Positions 12,361-26,600 of a stretch of DNA of 64,000 bases are shown here, one piece after another. The stretch lies in contig CM072886.1 of the NCBI GenBank assembly GCA_037013685.1, forward strand, positions 87,488,922 to 87,552,921, read 5' to 3'. The number at the start of each line of letters is the position of its first letter. Within the stretch, counting starts at the first letter, position 1. The position numbers were made by a program, and so were the translations under genes. Below the pieces are notes generated by a model. That model saw only the letters and a list, made by a program, of their open reading frames with translations, was not told the DNA's origin and ran no database searches. The DNA is from Acridotheres tristis (lineage: Eukaryota; Chordata; Aves; Passeriformes; Sturnidae).

Positions 12361-15300
12361 ATAAAACTTCATCTCTCTTTAAGTGGGGGTGTGTGGATGT
12401 GATTTAGGTCTTAGATTTGCTAAGAATTCTAAAGAAGAATGTGAAAGTTGGTTGAATGTGTAGTTGGGGTTGCCTTTGTCTCTATTATGTCTGCAGTAGC
12501 AAGTAGATCAGCAGAAGCAAGACCTTTAGTATGAAACATTTGGTGTTCATGCCCACACAAATCACATTTTAATGTGGGGGATAAACTAGTCTATCCTATA
12601 GTTCCAATCCTTTTGCAGCTGGTGTGCATTGGAATTGCTTCTTCTTCCTTAGTTTCACCTGAAAGGATTTCAGTTCAAGTGCTCCATGGCAGCTCCATGG
12701 TGCATATCAAAACAGAGTAAATAGGGACAATTGGCAGTTCAAAAACTGCTCTACTGATACAAATTAAAACACAAATGTAGGCACATATACTATGTCTCAA
12801 AAGCCATAATCAGGCCATAATCTAAAAGAGAGGAAATGGCTCTTAAAAGGCAACAATAGAACCTAAGAAATAGCAGGTCTAAAGGAAAAGTATGCTTACC
12901 ATGGATATCAATGCACAAAACCGATGGAATGAAATGAATGCTGTAACCTGATCAGAAGGTATGAGATATAGGAAAAAAAGAAGCAAATTGACACCTCTTA
13001 ATACTATAGCTAAGGGACACTAGTATTTTCTTCATAATATCAAATTGAAAATGGAATAAAAAAGCAACATTCACTGGTCTTTATACGAAGAAAGTCTGTC
13101 AAACAAAATACTGAAAACCCACAAATATTCAGCAAAAAAGTCTGTGTAGGGACAAAAGACAACATAGATGTAACATGTTTCATTAAAAAAAAAAAAAAGC
13201 CAGTATACAAGCTTGTACAAGTAGAGGGACTGGAGGATTTGAGAAAAGATACAGTGTGCAGAACCATCTGCTGCTGAAACAGTGGATTTACAAACTGAAA
13301 TTTTCTTGAGTTGCATCAGACAAGATCCCCTTTTCTTCTTCTCACACACTTTTCATTGCAGTTACATGTGTAGCAGCATGATATATGAGGGAAAGAATAA
13401 TAAAAGAAGGAAAGAGCAAAGAAACTGCACAGATATCTCCTCTCTGCACCTCACCCTGATTATTCCTACAGGTTCTGCTGAGACATTAGAATATCTGTGA
13501 ATTCATTGGTGAGGATCTGTACCATCTAATGAAGAAAAATGACTCACAAAAGGAAGACCTTATTTCTTGCTATTTGAATGGGAAATTCCCTCATAGCAGA
13601 GCACTTGTTGCCATCTAAACATAATGCAATAAATAGATGGCATCCACTTTGTATTTCTTGAGCAATGTGTTTAGTGTAATTTACTTGAATACATATAAAT
13701 CTGTCCTAATAGTTTTTTCCTAGGTGCTATGCTTGACTCAGTAGGTGTTAACTTTGATTTAGTAGATTAAATATCTGATTCAGCAGGTAATTCACATGTT
13801 TCTACGGGTTGTATAGTTGATTCAACCTATGAAGTATCTGGCAGGGTTTATTTTTTCCAAAGGTTGTTTTATCCACATTAGAATGAATTTTGTTTAGTTT
13901 TCCAAATGGTACATTTCTTTAAGTGCAAGTTAATAATTTTATCAGGAATGTATATTGTAAAGTGTTCATTCAAATAAGTTGATACAGCCTTTCTGAATTT
14001 CAGGCAGAAGATTATTCCCTTGTGAAAAGTTTGTGTTTAAACATTATTCTTCTATTAATATTAGTTTTTGTTCAGATATCATACTGAAATTTCAGATAAA
14101 AAGCCCATAGTTTTCTAGTTTGTTTTATTTTAACTAGTTTGTTGGGGTTTTTTTAACTATTTCATACCCAAAGGATAAAAAAAAACATAAAAGCAGAATA
14201 AGGATACGATGTAAGTTTCAAAATATGATGGTTCATCTTTGACAAATGGGTATTTTTTGCCTTTTTTTCCCCCCCGTTCTTTTACATATTACTGGTTGCA
14301 CAGCAGAAACTAATTTAAAAAAAACCTTGACAATAAAGCAGACGAGGAGAATTGGCATGGAGAAATATGAAGAAGAAAGAGCAAGGAGGAATTAAAGAAT
14401 AATAGGGTGGTGTTGGTTGAATATCTGAGGACAGACTGTGGAAGAACATTTTACAACATACCTCTGAAATAAGTGTTTTGGCAATAGGTAGCATTAAGTT
14501 CACAGGAGCTGTGTCAAAAATGAATGCAGAGAAGAACTGTAGCATTTCAGAGCTAACAAAGAGCAGGTCTTTTAGGAGGCACCATAAGCATCCAAGATAC
14601 CTGTTACCCTGTCAGTGACACCACCATCTGTCTAGTGGTCCTAAATAAGATTCTCACTATGCAAAAGTAAATGTAATCTTGGCTAGAAGAATGGACTGGT
14701 TATGAATCTTTCCTGGAGTCTTAGCAGTAGATTTAGCTGGATTTTAATTGCTAAAATAATGAAATCAGGTAAGCAGAAGTTGACAAGTAGGATCCTGAGT
14801 ACTCAGGCCAAAGTCCGTCATAGCTAGAGGCACATCTCTTTTTACACTCATCAAATGCTCAGTCTTTTGTACCTGTTTTTCCTTTCACACATTAGACTAT
14901 TGATGGCAAGACATAAATCTGTAATGAAAGTCATAGGACTTTATTTCCTTTAACTTCATAGAGATTTCACTGAAAGCTACTACTCCATGCAACTTGAGCA
15001 TCCCATGGTGGCAAATATTCTGTTGTTTAATTTGACTTCTATTGTTTCTTGCTTTAAATGATAATTGCACTTCTTCATTGCAGGTGGTTAATCTTGTTTC
15101 ATTTTGCAATGATTGTCTTATATGTATTTTCATTATATATTTAATGTTTTCTAGGTATAAGGGAAAGTTGGATAGTTCTGGAAAATACCAGGCACAGCAA
15201 ACAGTACTAGGAAGATACAAAATAGTAAATAGGTAAGACAAGAAAAGAATAACTGCTGAATTGTTGTAAATAGATTATAAGATTTTAGCCTTTCAGTCTT

Positions 15301-17632
15301 ATATTAGGTTATCCTAACTTTACATTTCACAGTCATTGTACTGAGTATTGTCTATACTGACTGTTTTATCTGCATGGATTGATAAATTAAGATGCAATTT
15401 TTGCACCTCCAACCTTAATCTTTGTAATATGCAGAAATTAGAATTTCCTAGACAAAATTATTTCATTCATTGAAATTGATTTTGGATGTTTCTTGCCATT
15501 GACTTTTCAAACAACTGTGCTAAAGAATTGTAAATATGATGTTGATGTGCTGTGCTCTTGATCTACATTGGAATGGGCTAAGTTTTACCTTTGTAATGCA
15601 TGACTAAAGGTATTAGAGGTAAAGAAAGCATGAATATCAATCTGTTTCTGTACTCAAAATGACCCCTGGTTTTATTAGTAATGGAATCTAAGTGACATCA
15701 TCTTTTGACAGTCATGATCTTTAACCCAGTTTGATCTAAACCAGACTCCTTTGGAATGATATCATTAAGGTAAATCCCTGAAAGAAGAGCAAACCATTTT
15801 ATTATAAACCATTTAAGGGTATTAAGTTACTGGGAATGATTTCACTGATTTTTTTTTTTCCTTATAAAGGACAAACAGTTTCAAGATTGCATGTTAATAT
15901 CAAGACACAACTGAACTTTGATTTTTTTTTTGCAGTTGTATTAAATTTAATCTTCTTAAATAAATTATGAGTCTTCACAGCTTTTACAACATGATTCAGA
16001 AGTCACTTAAGTATTTCTTACGTGAACACAGCAGTGCAAACTATATTATTATACCTAATTCTGTTAAACAAAATTGAACTGCAATAAAAATGAAAAAAAA
16101 GGTAACTATTTTATATAAGGAATCTTATTCTTTCCACCTTGTCCACTCTAAATCCACTCTAAATCCATTCCATCTGTCCTGTGAATTCATAGTTCCTTTC
16201 AGTCACTACCCATCCTGGGTATTTTAATGTGCATGAGGTAATAAAAGATTATTTTAAAAATTGAACATTGATACTAAATGAAAAATGCTAAATTTTGATT
16301 TGATACCAGAGAGAAAAGTATTGTTCAAAATACGTACTCTTAGGTAAGGAAAGTTGTAAACAAAAGATATGTGATGTGATTGTGATATATATTTTTGCTC
16401 TTGATTTTTTTCCATTTTTAAAAACCTTTAAGTCATTGAATAGAAATGAAAATAGCAACTAAACACTCTCAATAGCAAAAATGCACAAATAGACTTTGAA
16501 GAGCATTGCTGTTACCAAAAGAAAGATTATCTTTTAATCAATTGATTTGTTTCGTCAATGTTTTTCCTGAAAGCAGATTGCATACAGTCTTATAGTGACA
16601 TTATCTTGCACTTAATCCAGATATTTTTGGTAGCCTTACTTTTGTTTTTTATCTTCCAGCCAGGTGTTTCCAATAGTTTTGACTGTAAGATAACCCAATA
16701 GCTAGTGATTAATGTAGCCATCGTAAAGAATATAAACAATCCCGGAAACAGAACTCAAAGTTCAAATATGGATGCTAACAGTAATTGCTTTTAACAAGTG
16801 CAAGGAAGAAGCGAGAGGAAACCTGGTATTGAATTTTGTGTTGCCAAAGAGCAACTGACCAGCGATAACAGAAGCATCAGAAACACAGAGTGCAGAGAGG
16901 TAGCACTTTGCACAGGAAGTATCATGAAACAGCCCATGTCAGCCCAGTAGTAATTGGGCCTTTGAAGTTTCAAATGTGAGAAGAGATGAACATTCATCTT
17001 TAAAGTGTGCTGAGTCTCAGGGATTACTTTTGGTTAAAGTAGGAATGTGCAGTTATTTGAAACCTGACCCTGAGGTCTCTAAAAAGTTTGGCTTAGGTTG
17101 TGCTAGAACTGACCTTGTAAATTTAGACAGCTGCTAGACTACTGCTAGGAGCAAATTATTACAGCAATTGTGATTTTCATGACTAGCATAAAAGCAAAGG
17201 GCACCTATTTAAGACCTGTGAGGTCAACTTTCACATTTACTACATTGCAGAGAAGGAGAAGCGGTGCAGTCTCGCGAGAATAAGGTACTGTGAAGAACTT
17301 TGAGATTCTGCATAAAGCTGGAGGAAAAAGAAGAAAAACACACATAAATATAGCAGTGTAGTTCTTTCAAGACATGAGTTATTCTGGTGAAAAATATATT
17401 ATTTCAGAATATTCTGGTTTTTAAAAATTCTCATCTGCAAGCAAATATTTAGAGACAATATGCCAAATATTAAAATTATATAGCAAACTTTGAAGTCATA
17501 ACAGGCTTTTCCATTTGGTTGTTTTGCTTCTGTTTTTAAAAGAATAAATGCAAAATACGTTTATCAAAATTTAGTTGATTTTCTTTTTTAGTTTGTTGTA
17601 ATTGAAGACTGTATATAAGCCTAAAGATATGA
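12361..17632. other. Non-coding unique sequence
   Basis: I can support no gene, RNA or transposon. A 14-base A run lies at 13185-13198. An 11-bp perfect direct repeat (TCCACTCTAAA) occupies 16142-16163. The longest open frame here, 114 codons on the minus strand at 14897-15241, has no recognisable domain and AT-driven composition. Confidence 0.4.
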
Positions 17633-17688
17633 TTTTTTGGTCACTTTATTTAATGCCGTGTTTTTTGGTCACTTTATTTAATGCCGTG
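17633..17688. repeat. Perfect 28-bp tandem duplication
   Basis: Two identical 28-base units abut at 17633-17660 and 17661-17688. Each begins TTTTTTGGTC and ends AATGCCGTG. There are no mismatches between copies, so this is either a recent duplication, possibly polymorphic, or an assembly artefact. Confidence 0.95.
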
Positions 17689-20600
17689 TTAATCAGAGAT
17701 TGAAATCATCAATTCTTTATTTGAACTTTGGAATGATTTCTACTTGACCTATGTTTTTAAGTTTTTTGGGTGATTAGAATCAGGTGGTTTTATTCACATG
17801 AATTCAAGAGTTGAGAATTATTTCTTCATGTGATATTTTAGAATTTCATGTGGAAATAAGTTGGGGTTTTTTGCCTCACTTTTTATTAAAAGAACAAAAT
17901 TACGTCTATGATTTTTAGCCTGTTCACACATCTGAATAACATTTGATAATGTGCTTTGCTCAGAACAATTAATATTTGATGGACCCAGAATTCAAACACT
18001 CATGCACTGTAATCTTTCCTTATTCAATTTACTGACACATCACAATTAACCCATTTACTTGGTTAATTTTTACCTGTGTAACTCAAATGTTTATCAGCAA
18101 ACCACCTGAATTCTAGAGAAAAATCCAAAAATTGATTTTGCCTGCCTGTACTGAGATGTGATGGTTTCACAGAGATATGTGGAATCCAAAAAGGTATCTT
18201 CCTCCAAAATGTTGAAAGCTGATTTTGATATGCTAATATTACTATAATTTAGAGCTGGAGCCCATGAGCTTTGTTGTGCTGAATACCACACTCATCAAAA
18301 GCAGAGCTTACAAAAGCCAAGTAGAAAAAGAAGCAGCAAATTAGATTTTACAATGAGTGATATCGGTTATGGTGTTCAGGTGTTTTTTTCAAGTATCACA
18401 TTTAAAAGATATTTTGAGGAAGGACTCACTGACAGAGAAATTGGAAATATTAAGAAAAGAACCTGAAAAAGTAATGGAAGACAGTCATAAGAGGATAGGC
18501 ATTTTTAAAAAAGATTGGAGTTGATGATAGCTGAGAGAACAAAGAGAAGAGTGAATGCTAGTTGTCTAGGAAGATGCCATTAGGCATTTGAATGAGAGTG
18601 GTTTTAACTGATTGCAAAGCATAGGATCTTATTTTGAGAGGATCATTTGAATTTGTGTAAAATATAGAACTTCATTTAACTCAGAGCTGCAAGACAGATG
18701 GACCACCTGGGCAAGCAGATCAGTAAGCTACAGATATATTCAAGGAGAAAGAGCCACAGGATTTCTGGAAGTGTGGAAAAACAAGAAAATACATATGAAT
18801 AACTCAGGAAGGATCAGCAAATGGACTGGATTCACCAGTGAGCATGTAGGAGAGGGTTTGGTCTTGGGTTTTTTCAGTCATTATTTAAAATGAATCAGTG
18901 AGCCCCTATGTGCTGAAACAGAGATTTGAGGAATAAGCCAAATGCCAAAATGATGATGTAGACAGGGCACATGAGTTCTAGGAAGAAAAGCAGACCTATT
19001 TAGCCTGAACATAGACCTACTCATTAGATAAATTCTAGAGCTGAAGAAGAATATGAATTTAGATAATTCTTAGACATTCATTAATGGTAAGAGTACCATG
19101 AGAATAACAGAGTGCAAGAATGAGCCATGGCTTGCAACTGTAGAGTAGACATTGCAATACAAGAAATAGAAGGTGAATGAAGGACAGGAAAAAGTAAGAA
19201 ACAGTAAAGATCACAATTTAATGATAGCCATAGGCTCTTCTTTGCCTTTGTACATGCTCAGCAGTCATCTCTTCACCTTTTAGATCCATTAATACAGACA
19301 AGAATGATTTTTTTTTTAATTTATATTGTGACTTTTAACCCCCTGTAGCTAAGTAGAGTTAAATAAATCCTGTGGTGTCCTTTATGTTTTCTAGAACTGG
19401 AAGGCTTCCTGTATGTCTGTCCCTAATCCTTTTCAGGTTTCAAGAGTTTTTTAAAGTATGTGAACAGAGGTTAAATTTTCCAGAAGGTATTTATTTATTC
19501 TACATGAAGTCTAAGGTCAATCACTACTTATTATTATGTTCTTGGTGCATCAATTAAGTCTGCATATTCGAGTGTCTTCTAAAGATTGAAAAACTTATTT
19601 TGCTGTCTTTCCACTCAGTAAGGTTTACATTTTCATGGAATTCGAATAATTTAGAAGGTATACTGAAGAAAGTTTATGGAATTCAGAAATCTTTGGATGA
19701 ATTAGTTCACTGACTGTGCTACCAAAAGATTTGAGATGGTGGTAAATATGCATCTGGAAGCCTCATTTGTCAAGGGGAGAACTTAAAGCATACAAGAAGC
19801 ATGTATTTCTGCTGCTTTGGTGTAATTTTGCTATTGATTCCAAAAGCAGAAATCAATGCTTGTTCATTAGGATTACCCACATTGACCCCTACCCTGCTAT
19901 TTGCTGGCTTTTTTCTGTTTAAAAAATGTTAAACCTCTTTGTTAAGTTTATCCCCTCCCTTCTACTAATGAACTTATCATTTTAGTATTTCCTAAGTGTT
20001 TTATATTTGTAAGTGACATAAAGTATTGTGTACTCTGCTGTTTCTGACTGGCACTTCACACATAGCCCTTTCACTCTCATCTCAGAAGTGTAACAACATT
20101 GTTCACTATATTTTAGTTGTCAGTGGAGATGAAAGTTATTCCTAGCAAAATCTGCCATGGAGTTGGCAGTCATAGAACAACTGACATCAAGCACAAGTCC
20201 CTTTCTGTCAGGGTATGGCATGGTACTGATTGAAATAATGTAAGGGTTTTACATGCCACCCACCTCTGGTGAATATACAATAGATAGGCTGGTTGGACAT
20301 CTTAACACCTAACACTAGGGCAGGTAATTGCAGTGGAGTATTCTTGAATGTTAATGCATTTTCTTTGTGATCAATTTTTTTGCTCTTCTGCCTATAGAAA
20401 TGCATATGTATTTTATATATTTCTTTATAAAAATGTTGGGACACCTATTAGCAAAATACTAAGATGTAAAGACTTAAAAAATATTTATGTAATCTCAGCT
20501 TTATGGATATCAAGCTCTTGTAATGGCTTTGTAAAAGATGGAGATTGAATTTTGTTTGTAGAAGAGAGTCCAGTCTGTCTTTGGATATTCTGCGATTTAG

Positions 20601-23600
20601 GACCCACAGCTGTTTTCATTCAAGTGGATCTAGTTTCATTTGCTTTGTCAAATGCACTAATCCTGATGAGCAGGCCCCAAATGCAAAGCTACCTTGGACA
20701 GGCATTGTCAACAATCCTTTATGGTAATGAATATCACTGTAAATTGTTTCTACTGTTTAAGCAATGTATTGTGTAGAGTGAAAGTTCTTAAGGATGGAGG
20801 AGAGCTGTGGATAGAAACATCTTAAAGAAGTGCTGGTAAAACAGGTGATATTTCAAGAGCCAGAAAAGCACGGCACCCTGACAAACAGGTAAAAATATTT
20901 GGGTGTAGGGAAAACATTGCTGCAGTTTGGGTGAAAAGACAGAGGAATTTATCAGCTTGGATCTTCTAATAATTTCTGATAAGCATTTTCTTTTGGAATT
21001 TTTCTTTCTTATTTGTCTTTATGTCTGAAGTTCAAGTCTTATATGGAGAGGGATTTCTGTGTTTCCTCACCTCTAAAAACTGGCTCCAAAATAACCAAAA
21101 TAAGTTACCAAGCTCTTTTGAGCTGACCCAGCTTGACTGATACTACTTTTCCATTGGACTAGTCACAATGCTGTCAAATAACACTCACATTTCTCCTTTG
21201 ATCTTAATTTTAGTGATGTCAGGCTCCAGTTGCAATTTATGCATCTTTTCAACATTAAAAAATTGAGATGATGTGTGTGTTCATGAGTATACTGAGTAAA
21301 GTTCTTTCAGTGGACTGTAGTTGGTGTGTCCAGCAGAGAATACAGAAATTAAATATCATGATTAAACTGTATCTGTACAGCAGCACCACAGTGTCACTAG
21401 TCTAGTAATTGTTTCTGTCATCACTCAGTGCTTACTAATGGATTTTTCCCACTTTTACCCTTGATTGGCTGGACTGATGTTGGTTCAGCTCTAGGAAGAG
21501 GATGGAAATTGCAACTGCTCAGAAACAAATAACAAGAACTGCCATATTAGAATACTTACAGAGAGTGCATGAACCCCCTGAGATTGACACAGTAGTTGAC
21601 TATAATGCTGTAAGGTGGCTACTGTAGCAATAATATGTGTGTTGGGATAAAAAAAACACTTCAAGACTATCATTGAAGCAATTTGATGGCCTTTTTCAGG
21701 TATCCAGGGGCAGTTCTAAATGATTTTGATTATTCTATCACGTACTTTGCACTTTTGTGATTTGTGTTCACCATTTTCCTACACATTGAGAAACAGCATT
21801 GTTTTGCCAAGTAACCTATATATGACCCCCTCCCCCATTAGTTATTAACACTGTGCTAATTTAAAGAAATATTATGCATTATAGTTTTGTTATTTATACA
21901 ACACCTGAAAGCATGTTTACATTGCTCCATTTCAAAAGAAACTCACTGCTCTGTGAAATACTTGAGGTTGTCTCAAGTCCAGTCAGGGCTCACATCATTA
22001 AATAAATATCAAAGCAAACAACTGAGTTTTGTCTTTGATTGGAGAACTTCAAGGAATAAATATGCCAGTATACTTTAGTCCTGCCATAACTTTACCATGA
22101 TTGCTTATATGCTTATGAAATGAAGCAGCCTATTAGTGCAAAGTAAATGTTAAGAATGCGAACCAATATTTATCTCAATCATAAGCCAAGCTGTTTCTTT
22201 TCCAAACTGAACATGTTTACAATTACATCTGCCTGCTGTGACTGATAAAGCTTGATAGTACATTTGCTAAGTGTGTCTCAAAAGTTTTCTATGGATATTG
22301 ACTTTGCAACCTCCTGCAGACAGAACAGCCATAACATAAGCTACCTGTAAAAACGAATGAAGAAGTTATTTGTCAGTAATTGCATACTAGCAATCTGAAT
22401 ACAACAGACCTTTTTTAGAAAGCAGGTTTGCATGTATTTATTGCAAGAATAAATTCTGTTGGATTTCAATCACAAACAGTAAATGGTAAAACAATTTCAA
22501 GGTGTAAATGGATTTCTGCTAATTACACTGATTCAATTTTGCTGCCACGTAGAACTCCAGTACGGGTCTGGGTGAATAAAACTGGTAGTGCTGGACTAAT
22601 AATCCACAAATGTACACAGAAACATGGACAAGCCTGCTATATTATGTTCTATGATTGGAACTGGTGAAATTTGGAATGGTAAGTTTCTTCCAAAATAGCT
22701 TACACTTCTTTTTTTCTTTTCTTCTGAATAATGTTGCCACGTTTTAGTGGCTCATTTTGCTTTTCTAATTAGGAAAACTCCCAATTGCATCCTTTCTGGT
22801 GGTTTGTAATGCTCATTTGAAGCTGAGGGAAATATTTTTATTGTACATTTAAAGAAGAATTAAGAAGATTATGAAACTTACCATTAAAAGGATGGAAAAT
22901 GTACTGTTTCATAAAGCAAAGAGCTTGCACCAGGAAAACTAAGTAAAAGGAGAGAACTGGGGGCCTCGAGAGTGTCAGGGTTTTTCCTGGCTTTGCTGGA
23001 AGCTGCTTTGACAGGTTCAGATGTTGATTACGACCTCGGTCAGAACTGTCAAGCCACCTTTTATTTAGGACTTTGACTTAAGTACATGTTTATAATGTTA
23101 AAAAAAATTAAAGTGTTTTGGATAGTCTAAATAAAAATTACTTACCTTCTAAAAGTTCTATTTACATAATTTTCCTGTTACTATAAACTTTCTAGCTCAG
23201 TTTATTGCTACAAACGTTATCTTTAGCAGTCTTGTAGAATGGCTGAATATATTAGTTAGACTGTTCTAAACCTGATTTTTTACTAACAAAAAAATACTCC
23301 AAAAGTGCAAGAAATAGTGGAAACTACTATGTTTCAGACAGCTTTATAAGTCAATTGCAACTATTCTAGCAGCAGCTGCTGAGAAACTTCTTTGAATTAT
23401 TTCGATACCATATCCTGACATTACAAAATCTGTCATTGTGATATATCTTGAAGTGTAGAGTAAAATATAGTACAGGCTTCTTGCATGGTATGAAAAGTTT
23501 CAGTTTTATGACTATACTGTTATTCAGCCTTTCATCTGCAGTGCAGATCAACATTTCTGAATTTATTACATACATCTGTCTGAACTCTTGCTGCTCAGTG

Positions 23601-26600
23601 GGGAAAAACAACAGTTGAACATAGGAAACTGGAACTCCAGTTCTGGCAGGTTTTGTTCTAAGTAATCAGAATATATCAAAATCTTGTTTGAGGCAGATGA
23701 GCTAAAACAAAATGAAACAAAATGAAAAAACCCAAACAAACAAAACTACCATGTTTTCCCTTCTATGAAATTAACAGAAAAAGTGTTTATTTTTGCCAGA
23801 AATAATCTGGTTTTGCATTACTTTGATTCTCTGCTGAAATAATCTTTAATTGCTTTCCCATAAATGTCTGAAAATTGTCTGAAAATCATCTGTAAAGCAG
23901 GCATTGCCATCTTTTATTTTTTAGCTGTTCTTGAAAAGGGACCAAGATTGAGGAAAAGAAATTACATAATTAAAATCCAAAGAAGAATTTTCTACTTTGG
24001 CTTATTCTTCAGTCTTCTATGCATTTCTCAGAGGTAGACTAAAATACTACAGCTAGCTTAGTATCTACATAAAAAAAAAAAAATCCAGGTGGTTGCGTAA
24101 AGAATAAGGAGGTTGCACAGAAATAAAAGGAAAAAAAAATAGTTCTTCAAGTTTATTAGAATATTGGGTGGAAATAAGAAGTCAGAGATGCAGGTGGAGG
24201 AAAAATGCAGAGGTGAGACAGACTCAACAACTGAATACAAGGAGTGAAAACATACAGCTTCTAAATTCTCAGGATCTGCTGAACTATTTGTATCAAGAAA
24301 TGCTTTTGCACCCAAATCGCTTCCTTCTGCTGTTGTACTGGCTTCAACTCTTAATGGAAAGCAGAGTGTTTGTATTCTTGGTAAAATATCACTCAGGAAC
24401 TGTCTTTCTTCCACAGCCTGTTTAGATGGGAAAGAGCACAAGAGACAGAGAATAAATCTCTCAGAAGGCAAGCAGTTTGGATGGCAGGGACATTTGCTTC
24501 AACTTGCCTCTGTTTAGTCCATCATGAACAGTATTTCCCAATGCCGGACTTTTTCTATTAAAGAAAATGTTTGTGTCCCTCTCTCCTTCTCTCCCTCCAC
24601 AGAGCTATGATGCCAATCACAGTGTAAGAGAGGCTTGATATAACACCTTTCTTCAGAGGTCCCTTTGTAGTCCACTTTTGAGGGCTTTTCTTTTCATTCC
24701 GTACATCTAGTCTCTAACAATCCACTTCTATATTAATTGTATTATCACTTGCTGTGTATTCCATCCTATAACTGACATGATTCCTTTATTCCTCCTTTCT
24801 CTCACTGAATGTCCTGGGTTTGACAACAACATAGCAAATTGATGTCTTTTCTTCCAGTTCACCCTGGTCTCCTTTCTCCATCACCACAGATAAATGTTTT
24901 CCTTTTAGGTCCAGATTTCTCTTCCCTGTGATGTTGCTCTTCTTTGCATACAATACACAGATCATATCCAAGTAATTAAATATATTTATTTTTGAACACT
25001 GCTGCCACAGTGGGTTCCTGCCTAATTATTAATATATTTTCCTCACATGTAAATGATCATTCCTGTTTGAAATATTGCTTCCATACTTAACTCTCTCTTT
25101 TCTGCTACTCAGATTACAGTTCTATCCACCTGCCATATCTTTCCATATCAAATTCACATGTCACCAATGGTCATGACTCTAATTTAATTCTTTCTGCTCT
25201 TACTGGTGTTCATCTGACCACCATCATAAGGTCACTCTTTCTTCCACACCTATTTCGAACACTGGAACACCATTTCCAATTTTAAATTTCCCATATAACT
25301 CCACCTCTTTCACATTCTTTAGCACCATATAATGAAATAATTATAAACCTGACATTTATTATATTAGGTAAAGAGTTCTACAAACTAAAATATGACATAT
25401 TTATATATTTATTACATGCAGAAGTACTGTGACTTAAATATGTGTAAAAATAAGATAATTATCTGAAATCCCATTGAGGGGATGTTTAAGTACCTTTTAT
25501 TCTTTAAGTTTTGTCTATGAATCCTAGCAGACTATTTTATAAACCTTTCAATTTTCCTCTACAATAAAAAAAATCAAAATTTGTTTTCTTTCTTTTGAAA
25601 TACAACACTACTCTAAAGATTTTATAAATTTCTACCTTCATTTTTATTTTGAATGTGCTTCTTCATTTTTGCATATGTCATATTTTCAATGGCTTTCTCA
25701 GGGACTAGCTAATAATCTAATGCAGAAGATGTTCAGCTTTGTTTAATTCACATTTTTGCAGCTTACAAGACATATTGCCCTCAGCCTGTGAGCAGGATTC
25801 AAGAATACTAAGTGCTGAACACATATGAAATATAATCCCAAGGGCCCAGATATGTCCCCACCAGGGAAAGCTGACCCTCTTTCACAGTTTAAATAGTTAT
25901 TCCTGAATTTGTGTCCTGAATAATTTCCTGCACTTATTTTCAAAAGAACAGATAAAATATACCCTTGTTTTATTGCACTTTTCTATTTGATGATGGAAGG
26001 AGATCCAAATGAATTTATATGGACATCATCAGACTTGAACAGGGTTAATCTGCTTAGGCTCAGGTGAGTTCATTTTAGTCTTGATTCACTTCATTGCACA
26101 TCTATAATGGTTATTAACAAGCTTAAGGACCTTTGGGAGCTTATGGATAACAATGCAGCACCATGGAAGGTGGGAAATCATTATCCTCATAAGGCTGGTG
26201 TAATAATTTGCAGTCACACACAGTTTCTGTACTAATCCTTGGGGTTGGGATAGGTCACTAGGTCTGTAAACCTTTCATCAACTTTATACATTTTTTGCTC
26301 TTGCTCTTTAATTAATGAATATATAGTAACATAAAAGTAGATGTAAAGAGTTTAACATATAAGTTTGTTCAAGCATTACTGGCTAATTTTACTGCCTGAA
26401 TGTGTATATTCATTTTAAATACAATCATATTATATCCACTGTCTATCTTATGATAATTGATATACAATATTTAAGAATTGGAAGTTGCTCCACTGACAAT
26501 TTTAAAATTAATTGTTATTTCAGATAACATTTCTTAGAGTATTCATTTAGTTCAAACTTTGTAATGTATTTAGATAATAACAGATGTCAGAATAATTCTA

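Noticed and set aside
14897..15241. 114-codon minus-strand open frame
   Set aside because: There is no domain, composition follows the local base content, and a shorter frame overlaps it on the other strand.
24058..24471. 137-codon minus-strand open frame
   Set aside because: It is rich in Phe, Leu and Ser from poly-A/T-rich DNA, with no domain, no splice context and an overlapping opposite-strand frame.
24560..25340. Pyrimidine-rich text resembling an L2-type LINE 3' end
   Set aside because: Word order did not match any LINE I can recall well enough to support a call.
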